Assembly (NCBI GenBank): GCA_963820415.1
Contig: CAWFZT010000006.1
Location: 62,001 to 126,000 of the forward strand
DNA length: 64,000 bases
Direction: 5' to 3'
Source: CAWFZT01 sp963820415
GTDB taxonomy: Bacteria > Chloroflexota > Anaerolineae > Anaerolineales > Anaerolineaceae
The position numbers and the translations under genes were made by a program. Numbering within the stretch: position 1 is the stretch's first letter; every line of letters begins with the position of its first letter. The notes beneath the pieces are model-generated. The model did no database searches. It worked only from the letters and a program-made list of their open reading frames with translations, and was not told the origin of the DNA. Positions 9,129-17,946 of the stretch are shown here, in pieces.

Positions 9129-10089
9129 GGAAAGTGTCCAGGTCCGCACAAGGAATAGATAATCCTTCCAGTAAGTTGCGGATGGTATTCCAATGCACAT
9201 GCTCATAGGCGGCCGGACTGGAATTTGCGTTGTGTGGCGCCAGCATGACATTGTCCATCTTGAGTAGGAGCGAATCTGCCGGCAGCGGTTCATCCTCAAA
9301 TACATCCAGACCCGCTCCGGCGATCCATCCATTGCTCAAAGCGGTGATCAGGGCTTTCTCATCCACCACTGGGCCTCGAGAGGTGTTGATCAACACCGCA
9401 CTGGACTTCATCCAGGAAAACTTCTCTGAGTTTACTAAATGGAAGCTGGTGGGGTTCAAATCACAGTTCAGGCTGACAAAATCGGCCTGAGACAGCAGTT
9501 CCTGCAAGGAGGCCATCTGTACCCCATTTTCCAGTAGAAAATCGTGGCTGATGGGGACAATGTCGTTCCCCAGCAGCTTCATCCCAAAACCACGCCCTCG
9601 CCTTAGCACCGCCTTACCGATGTTGCCGACGCCAACCACCCCCAGGGTGCACTCACTCAATGACCGGCCGGGGATCTTTTTCCAGGCGCCGGCTTTCATC
9701 GCCCGATCCATCCAAGGCAGCCGGCGGGCGAAGGCCAGCATATAGGCCATCACGGTATCGGCAACCGGTAAGGTGAAGGCGTTGGGGGTATTGAAAACTT
9801 TCACGCCCAGGCCCGCCGCCGCTTTCTGGTCAATCGAATCGATGCCAGTGCCCCACTTGACAATCACCTTCAGGCGGGGCACGCAGTGTTCCATGACATA
9901 AGCGGTAAAGCGGTCGTCGCCGCAGATGGCACCATCAAACTGCCCGGCGAGTTTCAGCAAATCCGCCTCATCCAGGCGCTCCAGGATCAGGGGTGGGATT
10001 AAGGGATCAATGTGGTAGTGTTCGAAAACCTGGTGGAAACGCTCGATCACATCCGCCAGATAGGGTGCAGAAAGTAATACGGTAGGCAT
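9124..10089 (-). CDS. D-isomer-specific 2-hydroxyacid dehydrogenase (phosphoglycerate dehydrogenase-like)
   Basis: 321 aa, the usual length of the family without an ACT domain. It shows the NAD-binding loop GVVGVGNIGKA at about residue 145. The catalytic arginine region is NTSRGPVVDE (about 233), the glutamate is in DVFEDEPL (about 263), and the catalytic histidine is in APHNA (about 280). The reaction is NAD-dependent interconversion of a 2-hydroxy acid and a 2-keto acid. In front of a cytidylyltransferase it could supply or modify a sugar-acid building block, but a serine-pathway enzyme cannot be excluded. The final stop codon is formed by the hairpin repeat. Confidence 0.88.
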   Translation of the reverse strand: MPTVLLSAPYLADVIERFHQVFEHYHIDPLIPPLILERLDEADLLKLAGQFDGAICGDDRFTAYVMEHCVPRLKVIVKWGTGIDSIDQKAAAGLGVKVFNTPNAFTLPVADTVMAYMLAFARRLPWMDRAMKAGAWKKIPGRSLSECTLGVVGVGNIGKAVLRRGRGFGMKLLGNDIVPISHDFLLENGVQMASLQELLSQADFVSLNCDLNPTSFHLVNSEKFSWMKSSAVLINTSRGPVVDEKALITALSNGWIAGAGLDVFEDEPLPADSLLLKMDNVMLAPHNANSSPAAYEHVHWNTIRNLLEGLSIPCADLDTFR

Positions 10090-10128
10090 TCTTCCTCAGA
10101 GATTTCAGAGATATGAAAGATTAAGGCA

Positions 10129-10815
10129 TTATACCAACGAATTCAGGCGGTGACCGAGCAGCAAATCGGCTACCAGGAAGTCCATTTCCTCGTCGATATC
10201 CCAGGCTTCGGCGGCATCCATTTCAAACATAAAAGGCCGCTCACCCAGCCGGTTACGCCGGTTTTCCAGCGTCTGGCGGGTGAACAGGTAAAGGCAGGAA
10301 TTTTCTTCAAAGACGGGGGGTAAATCCTGGGTGCGCAGCAAGATAGCCGGGTTGTGGTTGATCGGGCGCGCCAGGCCATCCCACAAACGCTTCTGTAGGC
10401 GCGTTACCGAGAACAGCGAGTCGTAAGAAGGATAATTGGATAGCAACGTCTGAATAGCTGCTGAAACCGTCTGAGGCCGCAGCAGCGGGTTGGTGCTGTG
10501 CGTCTGAAGGTAAAGGTCGCCCGGCACCTCGGCGGTATCGTGCAACAAAATCTCGTTCATCGGGATGGTATCGGCGCACAAGTGATCGGGGCGTCTCAAA
10601 ATCACCACCTGGGGATAGTCCTGGCGCAAGCTGTCCATGATAGTCGGGCTGTCGGTATCCACCACGACCTGGTTTATTTCCTGGCAGGCCAGGAGTGTAT
10701 CCAGGATGTGGTGGAAGAGAGGTTTACCTGCCAAGGGGCGGTAGTTTTTTCCAGGAACGCGCAGCGAATTGTGCCGCATTGGGACCAGCGCTACGATTGA
10801 ATTGGATTTATTCAT
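10129..10815 (-). CDS. Acylneuraminate cytidylyltransferase-like protein
   Basis: 228 aa NeuA-family protein. The usual nucleotide loop ARGGSK-x-PGKN is changed to MRHNSLRVPGKN (residues about 13-24): the RGGSK part is altered while the PGKN end is kept. VVVDTDSP (about 49), QTHSTNPLLRP (about 106) and AWDIDEEMDF near the C-terminus match the remaining family motifs, including the Asp pair that holds metal. It probably activates an acidic sugar or related acid with CTP. The start overlaps the stop of the upstream capsule-type gene (ATGA). One of four cytidylyltransferase genes in the window. Confidence 0.85.
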   Translation of the reverse strand: MNKSNSIVALVPMRHNSLRVPGKNYRPLAGKPLFHHILDTLLACQEINQVVVDTDSPTIMDSLRQDYPQVVILRRPDHLCADTIPMNEILLHDTAEVPGDLYLQTHSTNPLLRPQTVSAAIQTLLSNYPSYDSLFSVTRLQKRLWDGLARPINHNPAILLRTQDLPPVFEENSCLYLFTRQTLENRRNRLGERPFMFEMDAAEAWDIDEEMDFLVADLLLGHRLNSLV

Positions 10816-12436
10816 GGCTTATCGTCCATTATAAACGGCTTATTCCTGAGTATTCCCTCCACAATCACTCGCAGCGTTGGGGAATTTTCGGAAAGTAGAG
10901 CGCGGTAATCGAACGGCTTCAGGCTCACGTAACCGGGCCACACCCCATTGTTTTCCAGGTAATTGCCAAAGGGCAGGCAGTAGCGAAAAAGATTATAATA
11001 CATGAAACGCCGGGCATTGTTGATAAACTCGGGTGGCACTTTGATCTTCTCCGCTGCCAGGAAGTCTTCAGCTTTTTGCCGGTATTCTTGCGAGGTGGCG
11101 GGTAAAAAGACGGTAGGGACCGGGTGAAGCGGGCTTTGCCGCCGCACAGCACTGCCGCGCCCATCAGCGCCGCTTCGAGGCCAATAGTGGAATTATAGAG
11201 CATGACAAATTTCGAGCGCTGGATCAGCTCGTACGAGCTGAAATATTCCTGCGCATCGACAAACAGCACGTTGGGCAGTGCATCTATCCCGTTAAGCCTG
11301 ACCCACTCCGCCACACTTTCCTGGCTTTCCTTGCCGAGGCGCATCTCGTCCGGATGGGCGCGGATAACAAACAGGGTTTCCGGGTGGGCCAGAATTATCT
11401 CGAGCGCCAGATCCAGCCAGGCAAACATGTGCTCGAAAACCACATTCGAATGGCTCTGGCTGGTGTCAAAGATCACATTGGTAAAGATGGGTACCACCTG
11501 CTTATATTTGTCCGCATGTTCGAGGAACTCTTTACTCAGGCTGCGCATTTCAGGCCAGAAGCGGATGCCTGCCATGCTGAAATTTCCTTGAAAACGCTGC
11601 TCCAGGTAAGCATCCAACCGCTTATTCTGCTCGGGACTTAGCTCGAAATCTGACGGAATTTCCATGCGATAAGCCGTGGCCTCGCCGCTCGAGAAAAAGG
11701 CGGTCAACGGCTGGTGGCAAACCTCGTGAGTGATCACTGTCACCCCGCGCTGGCGAGCAATCCAACCGGCGACGGCTTCCGGATAGGAGATGCCGTTAAA
11801 TATCACCAAAGCCTGCGGCTCGGCTTCCTCTAACAGGCGCGTGAATTCTTGCGCAATCCACCAGGCCGACAGTAAGAACTGGCGGAATAAGAAGAGGGTC
11901 GGTTCATCTGCCTGTAGGTGGTACCGCCGCAGCGCCCAGCGTACCGAAGGCAAAACCAACCTGCCCAGTGGGATTTTTTCAATCTCTACGTCCATCAGGG
12001 TAGCCAGATCCATTTTAGCCAGCTCTTGTTCCACAGCCAGGTCCTTTTGAAAACGAAACCGGCGCTGGTCGGAAAAGCCATAATTTACATTGGATTGACG
12101 CACGCATTCACGGCAGGGTGGCAGAAGGTGAGGATTTTTTCGGTTGGCGCCCAGCACGCAGCGGCTCATCCCCTGGTCACATACAAAATGAATCACCGGC
12201 GGCCCCGCCAGGCGTACAGCCCAACTCGACAACAAGGCGTAAGCCGCATTCAAGCTGACCCCTGAAAGGCGTGTGCTGGCATTGAAAAAAATCACCGGCG
12301 CAGTGCCTTTTGGCCTGGGAGCATTCCGAAACACCTGTTCCGCCAGCCAGGTAATTTGTTGGTTGTTCTGCCGGTGCACCCAGCCGCGCTGCAGGCGCTT
12401 TCTAACCCGCTCAATCCACTTGCCAACCGGCATCAA
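10812..12436 (-). CDS. Capsule polysaccharide biosynthesis-type GT-B protein, broken by a frameshift
   Basis: Two frames join into one protein of about 541 residues. The first runs from 12436 to about 11118 and ends in the block LMGAAVLCGGKARFT. The second runs from there to 10812 and continues PTVFLPATSQEYRQKAEDFL. One base is missing near 11117-11120; restoring an A gives TRYPTVF, as expected. The total span of 1625 nt is one short of a multiple of three. The TIGLEAALMG stretch and RAHPDE motif resemble capsular polysaccharide and CDP-glycerol-transferase-like GT-B enzymes, similar to the protein at 30852-32457. Four cysteines spaced near residues 90-110 (C-x-C pattern) are unusual. Consensus error or true mutation cannot be separated here. 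Confidence 0.7.
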
Positions 12437-12455
12437 CGACCCCGCATCCTTTCTG

Positions 12456-14024
12456 CTAATGGCTGCTCACGCAAGTCGAAGGCCTCAGCTCGAAACCAAA
12501 CTGGCGCGTATCGCTTGAGAAATAGCTCTTATCCTCCAGCAGTTTGTAAGTGCCGCCAAAATACTGGTCAAAGATTACCCTGAAGGTATTGACCGGGGTG
12601 ATGGTTGGATAAATCCGCTGGCTTCCTCCTCTAGGAAGGTAATAAGCGTTCAAGATCGTCATTCGGTGGACGGCGTCCCAGCCGTGGTCGCCCTGGATAA
12701 CGATTACCGGAGGGGTAGAGGAATTTTGCAAAATCGTCTGGACGATCTTGAGTATGCGTTGGTTCAAGTATGCGATCTCATCCGGATAACCTGTGTCAGG
12801 TGAGCGCACTGTGCTGTATCTGCCATCTGGGGTGAACACGAAGGGGGCATGCGGCGCCACCAGGTGGGCAAAGACGAATTTTCTACCCGGCACCAAGGTT
12901 GGGATACTTTGCAACTGGTCGAGCACAAATAGGATGCGGTCGTAATGCACTTCGTCCGGAGTACGTCCCTGGCTGACCACCTTGTTGAAATAGGCACCCT
13001 GGGCTTCTTCGAAGATACGCAAGGCTGTCGTGCGCAAGAACAATAATTCGAAATCGCTTACATCTCGTCCACTTTTCAGCTTTTCCAGCGGGTTGTTGTT
13101 CCCAACGATGTAAATATCCGCATCGGTCCATTCGGTGAATGGGAAATCGGTTTCAAAAGCTACTACCTTGTAGCCCAGGTCGTGCAGGTTCTGGCGCACC
13201 GGGTTATGGACTATAAAACCCTGGTAGGTCAGGTAATCCACATGCGCATCCGGTGTCTGGATTTGCGGGCTATAGGTGTCCATGTAATTCATCTGGAATG
13301 TCGAAGACAAAGAAAACGTCGTCCAGGCATAGTTGCTCTGGGCGCAGTCCGGCAGCACAAAACCCATCTGCTTGAGCTGGTTGACAAAAGGCGTGTTATC
13401 GAAATGATAGACGCTTTGCAGGGAATCCGACCGGGTATACCCATCCAGGATAATATAGTAAATGTCAGGCAGTTTTTGGGTGGCCTGGGTTGCAGTCAAT
13501 TGCTGAGAGCTGCTTGCCTGTTTCTGATTGGCAATCTGGACAGCTCGAACCTGGTGGTACCCGATTTGCAGGGTGGGCAGCAGCACCAGCACCAGGCTGG
13601 TTGCATTCAGGAGCTGGTGTAAATTATCGGTCGCCTTTAGTTTCTTTAGGATCAACCAGGCGCCAGCCAACAGGATGATCCCCCATAGCGGCGCCATGAT
13701 GCGGTGGCGGCCGATGACAAAGCCCGCCACACTTTTATTTTCGAGTAAACCATACACGTGCCCATAAGAAAAAAAGAGCAGCAAAATCCAGGTGGAAAGC
13801 AAGGCAGCCTTTCCCCAAACTTTGAGCAGAAGGCGCGCCAGCAGGAAGAGCAACGTGCTACCCGCCAGAGAAAGGAAGCCCACCCGCAGTCCCGCCTGCA
13901 GGCGCACCTGGTCCAAGTTGCTAGCCAGCAGCGCAAGCAGCGGATAAATCCCCAATAAAACAGGGTAAAAGATGCTTGTCCGATAAAAATCCCCCTTCTG
14001 TAGAGATGAAGGTTTTTTGCGCAA
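12456..14024 (-). CDS. Membrane-anchored sulfatase-like (alkaline phosphatase superfamily) protein
   Basis: 522 aa. Five or so N-terminal helices (about 1-165) are followed by an extracytoplasmic domain beginning DIYYIILDGYTRSDSL. That is the metal-binding Asp region of the sulfatase/LtaS-like family, with a later IVIQGDHG-W (about 420) and HLVAPHAPFVF (about 350) supplying Asp, His and further metal ligands. The best start is a TTG at 14024, just after the methyltransferase stop. It is a paralogue of the protein at 45740-47293. Family members transfer or hydrolyse phospho- or sulfo-groups on envelope polymers, so phosphoethanolamine or phosphoglycerol modification of the glycan is plausible. 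Confidence 0.8.
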   Translation of the reverse strand: MRKKPSSLQKGDFYRTSIFYPVLLGIYPLLALLASNLDQVRLQAGLRVGFLSLAGSTLLFLLARLLLKVWGKAALLSTWILLLFFSYGHVYGLLENKSVAGFVIGRHRIMAPLWGIILLAGAWLILKKLKATDNLHQLLNATSLVLVLLPTLQIGYHQVRAVQIANQKQASSSQQLTATQATQKLPDIYYIILDGYTRSDSLQSVYHFDNTPFVNQLKQMGFVLPDCAQSNYAWTTFSLSSTFQMNYMDTYSPQIQTPDAHVDYLTYQGFIVHNPVRQNLHDLGYKVVAFETDFPFTEWTDADIYIVGNNNPLEKLKSGRDVSDFELLFLRTTALRIFEEAQGAYFNKVVSQGRTPDEVHYDRILFVLDQLQSIPTLVPGRKFVFAHLVAPHAPFVFTPDGRYSTVRSPDTGYPDEIAYLNQRILKIVQTILQNSSTPPVIVIQGDHGWDAVHRMTILNAYYLPRGGSQRIYPTITPVNTFRVIFDQYFGGTYKLLEDKSYFSSDTRQFGFELRPSTCVSSH

Positions 14025-14028
14025 AATT

Positions 14029-15417
14029 TTAAGACCTTTTTTCCATCAGGTAGAGAATCCGATCGGAGCCGTGAATTGCCACCGACTCGTGAATAGCATA
14101 CATCTCCGAAAAAACAGCCTCAAAGGTTTCCTGATTGTAATCGGTAAAAATATCCTTGCGGCTGGCCAGCAGGCGCTGGACTTGAGAATCACTTTTGGGG
14201 ACAAACTCAATCACCAGCCAGGTCCCTAACCGGGCAAAGTAGTCAGACAGTTGGGGAAGCGGTACGTTATTGGAAATTGCGAGATGGTGGATAACCGCCA
14301 GCGCCAACACCATCTCCGCCGGCCCACGTTGTTCCAGCGACAGCCGTTCTTCATTGCTCCAGCCCAACGCTGGACTTGGATTGGTTAAATCCAATACCAG
14401 AGGCAGGAGGTTTTCTTCTTTTTTCTCTTTTACCATACGGTAATTTTGTTCGACGGCTGCCGGATCGATGTCACAGGAGAGCGTAAAGACACCTTTATCC
14501 CCTGCCACGCGGCTGAAAACGCCGTTGTTGGCGCCCATATCCCACACATTTTTTGGCTGGACGCGCTCGACGAACTTCCCCACCAGCTCGCGCTTGTGCT
14601 CAAAAGCCGCGTCGCTGTAATTGGTGGCGTCATAATACTCGGCCCATTCGGTCCCGGCTGGCTTCCAGATCAGTCCTTTCACCACTCCTTCCAGGCTGTC
14701 CACCAGGCCAAGCAGCGCCATCTTGCTGAAACGGGCGTTGCTGGTTTCTAACCTGACTTCCTTCCCGGCGTAGCGTTTCTGCGCGGCAGCATGCTGGTGA
14801 ATATGCATCGCCAGGCCAAAGTTCAAACGGGTGCTGCCGGGCAAAAGCTGGCTGGCTAAATCCAACGGGACGCCGTCGATATAAATCCGCATGAGTTGGC
14901 TCAAGCGGATATCCTTGAGCGCCATCAACGCCAGGGGCGCCAGAAAATGCTGGCAGAACTGCCGGTACGCCACCCACGGCTCGCCTTCGCGAAAAATCTC
15001 AAAGGAAAGCGTATCGATCAGCACCGGTTTTCCACGCTGAAATTGGATGTTATAAGCGCTGGAATCCTTTAGCGACATCCCGGATTCCAGGGCTCGCTTC
15101 TGGATTGCCAGGGTTGCCAGGGCGGCATCCTTGAACTGGCTGAAAGACCACTCATACGGGTAGGATATAAACTGGACCTGTTCGGGCTGAATGATTTTGT
15201 AAGCCAGCGAAGGGTCGCGAGGTTCCACCTCGGCTTCGGTATGCCGTACCAACAGGCCGGCTTTCACCAAGCCGGCATACAGGCCGGATTTCATCAACAG
15301 ATCATAATCGGCCTGGTAATAGTGGTTCACCTGGCGATAAAGCGTTCCGGCTCGGGTAAACAAGAACCCGGATGGATCTCGAAAGGAAGCCGTATGCCGG
15401 GTATCGCTACTTGACAT
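14029..15417 (-). CDS. Class I SAM-dependent methyltransferase (NoeA-like)
   Basis: 462 aa. The N-terminal half has PSGFLFTRAGTLYRQVN and QADYDLLMKSGLY, a conserved extension found in the NoeA-like methyltransferase group. The SAM-binding domain starts at about residue 275 with KNVWDMGANNGVFSRVA (motif I, DxGxxxG), followed by LSCDIDPAAV (motif II acidic residue) and LALAVIHHLAI (motif IV). It overlaps the small membrane-protein gene by 11 nt and precedes the sulfatase-like gene by 4 nt. Methylation of a sugar or lipid carrier at the membrane is likely; the acceptor is unknown. Confidence 0.8.
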   Translation of the reverse strand: MSSSDTRHTASFRDPSGFLFTRAGTLYRQVNHYYQADYDLLMKSGLYAGLVKAGLLVRHTEAEVEPRDPSLAYKIIQPEQVQFISYPYEWSFSQFKDAALATLAIQKRALESGMSLKDSSAYNIQFQRGKPVLIDTLSFEIFREGEPWVAYRQFCQHFLAPLALMALKDIRLSQLMRIYIDGVPLDLASQLLPGSTRLNFGLAMHIHQHAAAQKRYAGKEVRLETSNARFSKMALLGLVDSLEGVVKGLIWKPAGTEWAEYYDATNYSDAAFEHKRELVGKFVERVQPKNVWDMGANNGVFSRVAGDKGVFTLSCDIDPAAVEQNYRMVKEKKEENLLPLVLDLTNPSPALGWSNEERLSLEQRGPAEMVLALAVIHHLAISNNVPLPQLSDYFARLGTWLVIEFVPKSDSQVQRLLASRKDIFTDYNQETFEAVFSEMYAIHESVAIHGSDRILYLMEKRS

Positions 15418-15661
15418 TCTTATCGCCCCCCGCCGGATCTTCAGGAGTTCCCTGGTCGGTTACTTCTGAGACAGCTGGGGTAGGAATTTCTGCTTTCTTA
15501 CCGGTAAACAAAACTTTAATTTTCTTCCAGTAAATCTTGATCGCAAAGGCGCCGCCCAACAAGGCAGCCAGGAGAAGTTGGAGCAAGAAAGAACCCGAAC
15601 CAGGGTCCAGGTACAGGCTCGGGCGTAAGTAAGGCGTAATTAATTCTAAAGGTATTTTCAT
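15407..15661 (-). CDS. Small single-helix membrane protein
   Basis: 84 aa. The N-terminal YLDPGSGSFLLQ is followed by one hydrophobic helix (about 24-42), a basic stretch KIYWKKIKVLF and a charged, proline-rich tail. I recall this YLDPG(S/T)GS small-protein type next to sulfatase-like and NoeA-like genes in other bacteria, and that order is present here. AGAGGT before the ATG is a good ribosome site. It may be an assembly or anchoring partner of the two following enzymes; the function is not known. Confidence 0.75.
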   Translation of the reverse strand: MKIPLELITPYLRPSLYLDPGSGSFLLQLLLAALLGGAFAIKIYWKKIKVLFTGKKAEIPTPAVSEVTDQGTPEDPAGGDKNVK

Positions 15662-15741
15662 GATTACCTCTTTTTTTTATTTTTTTTGGGAAGGATTCTG
15701 ATAACACATAGCTGAATCAAACCGAAATCGGAATTATACAC

Positions 15742-16611
15742 CTAAAAACGCCTCAGTTTTCGCAAAGAGGGTAGTTCGCTTTCGTAAACTTGCTTGATTC
15801 CATCGCCAAGAGAGGCTTCGGTAACCCGGATATATTTTACCAGGCGCTCAAATCCTCCTGGCTCGACCGAAGCAGCCTGGTCACTTCCCCACATCGCCCG
15901 GTCCAGGGTGATGTGACGTTCGACCATGCAGGCCCCCAGGGCTACAGCCACTGCCGAGGGGACCAGGCCCACTTCGTGCCCCGAATAGCCAATCGGGAGT
16001 GGGAATTCCCGGCGCAGGGTCTCGATCATGTGCAGGTTCAATTCTTCCGGGTCGCAAGGATAGGTGCTGGTCGAATGCGCCACCACCAGGTTGTCCAGGC
16101 CAACCAGTTTCACCGCGGCCCTGATTTGCTCCATGGTGGACATGCCGGTCGAAATGATCAAAGGACGTCCCATCTTGCGCAAATGAGCTAGTAAGTTATG
16201 GTCGGTCAACGAAGCCGACGGCACCTTGTAGCAAACCGGTGAAAACTGCTCAATGAAATCCACTGCTGGTTCGTCCCACACGGAAGAAAACCAGGTGATG
16301 CCTAGTTCTTTGCAGTAGCGATCGATTTCCCGGTATTCCGATTCGCCAAACTCGACTTTGTAACGATAATCAAGATAAGTAATGTAGCCCCAGGGAGTGT
16401 CCCGCATCTGCCCGCGCTGTTCAGGCGGGACGCACAATTCAGGGGTGCGCTTCTGAAACTTTACCGCATCCACCCCGGCATGCTTGGCAGCCCGGATTAA
16501 CTGTTTGGCAACCTGCAAATCGCCATTGTGGTTGATGCCTATCTCCGCCACGACCAGGGTTGGGTACCCATCCCCTACCCACCGGTCACCGATTTTAATC
16601 GCTCTTGTCAT
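15742..16611 (-). CDS. N-acetylneuraminate synthase family protein (NeuB-like, no SAF domain)
   Basis: 289 aa from the ATG at 16611, chosen because GGAG sits 6 nt upstream; the 32 extra in-frame codons upstream are translated direct repeat. VVAEIGINHNGD, AVKFQKRTPE and GYSGHEVG are the TIM-barrel motifs of NeuB/SpsE synthases, which condense phosphoenolpyruvate with an N-acyl hexosamine or its 6-phosphate. A WFSSVWDE block carries the usual Ser-Asp site. The protein ends at LRKLRRF, so the C-terminal antifreeze-like SAF domain of full NeuB is missing, unlike the synthase at 25060. It is followed upstream by the NeuA-HAD fusion, SDR and Gfo/Idh genes, as in legionaminic (ptm-like) clusters. 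Confidence 0.88.
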   Translation of the reverse strand: MTRAIKIGDRWVGDGYPTLVVAEIGINHNGDLQVAKQLIRAAKHAGVDAVKFQKRTPELCVPPEQRGQMRDTPWGYITYLDYRYKVEFGESEYREIDRYCKELGITWFSSVWDEPAVDFIEQFSPVCYKVPSASLTDHNLLAHLRKMGRPLIISTGMSTMEQIRAAVKLVGLDNLVVAHSTSTYPCDPEELNLHMIETLRREFPLPIGYSGHEVGLVPSAVAVALGACMVERHITLDRAMWGSDQAASVEPGGFERLVKYIRVTEASLGDGIKQVYESELPSLRKLRRF

Positions 16612-16644
16612 TCTTTCTCCTTCCCCATAGATCAGGGATTTCGG

Positions 16645-16735
16645 TCTGATTGGTGATTGCTGATTGTAGATTTCTGATTGCTGATTGCTGATTTCTTCAA
16701 TCTTCAATTAAAAACATACAATCTACAATCTCTGG
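16645..16735. repeat. Low-complexity direct repeat of CTGATTGCTGATT type
   Basis: Irregular copies of (C)TGATTG-C/G-TGATT run from 16645 to about 16694, with related ATCTTCAAT and ATCTACAATC copies up to 16735. On the minus strand this reads as repeated AATCAGCAATCAG. Read through, it gives the NQQS-x2-YNQQS peptide upstream of the true NeuB-like start. It also supplies the TAG stop (16725-16723) of the NeuA-HAD gene. It separates two otherwise tightly packed genes. Confidence 0.75.
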
Positions 16736-17946
16736 ATGATCAAGTCGCACAGCTCACGCACCGCGCCGTGCCCGCCTTGGCGGCTTAAGACCAGGTCAGC
16801 CTGGCGCAGCACGACCGGCTGCGAATCGGCCACCGCTACTGCGCAGCCGACAACCTCGAAACATGGCAGGTCATTGCTATCATTTCCAAGATACACCACG
16901 TGCTGTGGATCGACCTGGTGCTCTTCCAGGTAGCTGCGGAGGACGTCCGCCTTATCATTGATTCCCTGCAGTACGGGCAGGTTCAGCTTGCGGCAGCGCG
17001 CCGCCACCACCGGGTTAGTTTCTTTGGAAAGTACCATGGCCTGCACACCGCCTTTGCGCATCTGCGCAAGCCCTTCGCTATCACTGCGGTTGGCTGCCAC
17101 TTGTTCGTGGCCATTTTCATCCACCCACACCCGGTTATCCGTCATCACTCCATCGAAGTCAAACACCACCAGCTCGACCCGCTCAGGCAGCGGGCGGTGA
17201 TGCTTCCCGGGATCGACCATGTCCAGGTCGGCATTATAAACCAGCCGCTCATATTTCGGCCAGTCCGCCAGAGTATCTATATCCACGGTAAAACGTGGGT
17301 CAATCAGCAGGGAGAGAATGATACCCCCGCTCATCGAATTTTTCTCTAAGATAGTGCCTACCCGGATGGCATCGATGTGACCGGTCTGCCAATGCACAGG
17401 GGGCAAGACCTGGCGGGGGGCGTTGTAAGGTTCCGCCACCCCCTCAACTGCCAGCAAAGGCCGCATCTGACCGGTTGCAGGGTCAACTCGCCACATTTTA
17501 AAAGGGTTCTGGCCCGCCGGCACCACACCGCGCACCGAGTCAGCCTGTGGGTGATCTAACAACAGCTTCACTGCATCATCCACACAGGTGCGCGGCCGTA
17601 CCGGTGAGGTCGGACGAAGCTGAACGACCACATCAGGGCGATAATTGTCATGCTGCGCCAACCAGTCCAGGGCATGCCGGAAAACTGGCAGGTCGAGAGT
17701 ATTATCCTGTGCATAATCAAGCGGACGCAGAAAGGGAGTTTCCGCCCCATAGCGCCGGGAAACCGCGGCAATCTCTTCGGAATCGGTCGAAACGACCACG
17801 CGCGTGACAGTCTTGGCTTGCCGACCGGCGGCAATACTGTAAACAATCAGTGGAAATCCGGCGAATTCACGGATATTCTTACCGGGAATCCCTTTCGATC
17901 CACCCCTGGCCGGGATGATCGCCAGCACTTCGGGTCGTTCTACCAT
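16723..17946 (-). CDS. CMP-nonulosonate synthetase fused to a HAD phosphatase
   Basis: 407 aa from the ATG at 17946; the upstream in-frame TTG at 17955 is less likely. Residues about 1-235 are a NeuA-type cytidylyltransferase with IIPARGGSKGIPGKN, VVSTDSEEI and QLRPTSPVR. Residues about 250-407 are a KdsC-like HAD domain with VVFDFDGVMTDN (motif I), VLSKE (motif II region) and YLGNDSNDLPCF (motif IV). One chain would thus dephosphorylate a nonulosonate 9-phosphate and then couple it to CMP, as in sialic acid or Kdn synthesis from 6-phosphate sugars. It lies directly before the NeuB-like synthase gene. Order of reactions is inferred. Confidence 0.9.
   Translation of the reverse strand: MVERPEVLAIIPARGGSKGIPGKNIREFAGFPLIVYSIAAGRQAKTVTRVVVSTDSEEIAAVSRRYGAETPFLRPLDYAQDNTLDLPVFRHALDWLAQHDNYRPDVVVQLRPTSPVRPRTCVDDAVKLLLDHPQADSVRGVVPAGQNPFKMWRVDPATGQMRPLLAVEGVAEPYNAPRQVLPPVHWQTGHIDAIRVGTILEKNSMSGGIILSLLIDPRFTVDIDTLADWPKYERLVYNADLDMVDPGKHHRPLPERVELVVFDFDGVMTDNRVWVDENGHEQVAANRSDSEGLAQMRKGGVQAMVLSKETNPVVAARCRKLNLPVLQGINDKADVLRSYLEEHQVDPQHVVYLGNDSNDLPCFEVVGCAVAVADSQPVVLRQADLVLSRQGGHGAVRELCDLIIQRL

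Noticed and set aside
16612..16707. N-terminal extension of the NeuB-like synthase (start at 16707)
   Set aside because: The extra residues are translated direct repeat, and a good ribosome site precedes the ATG at 16611.
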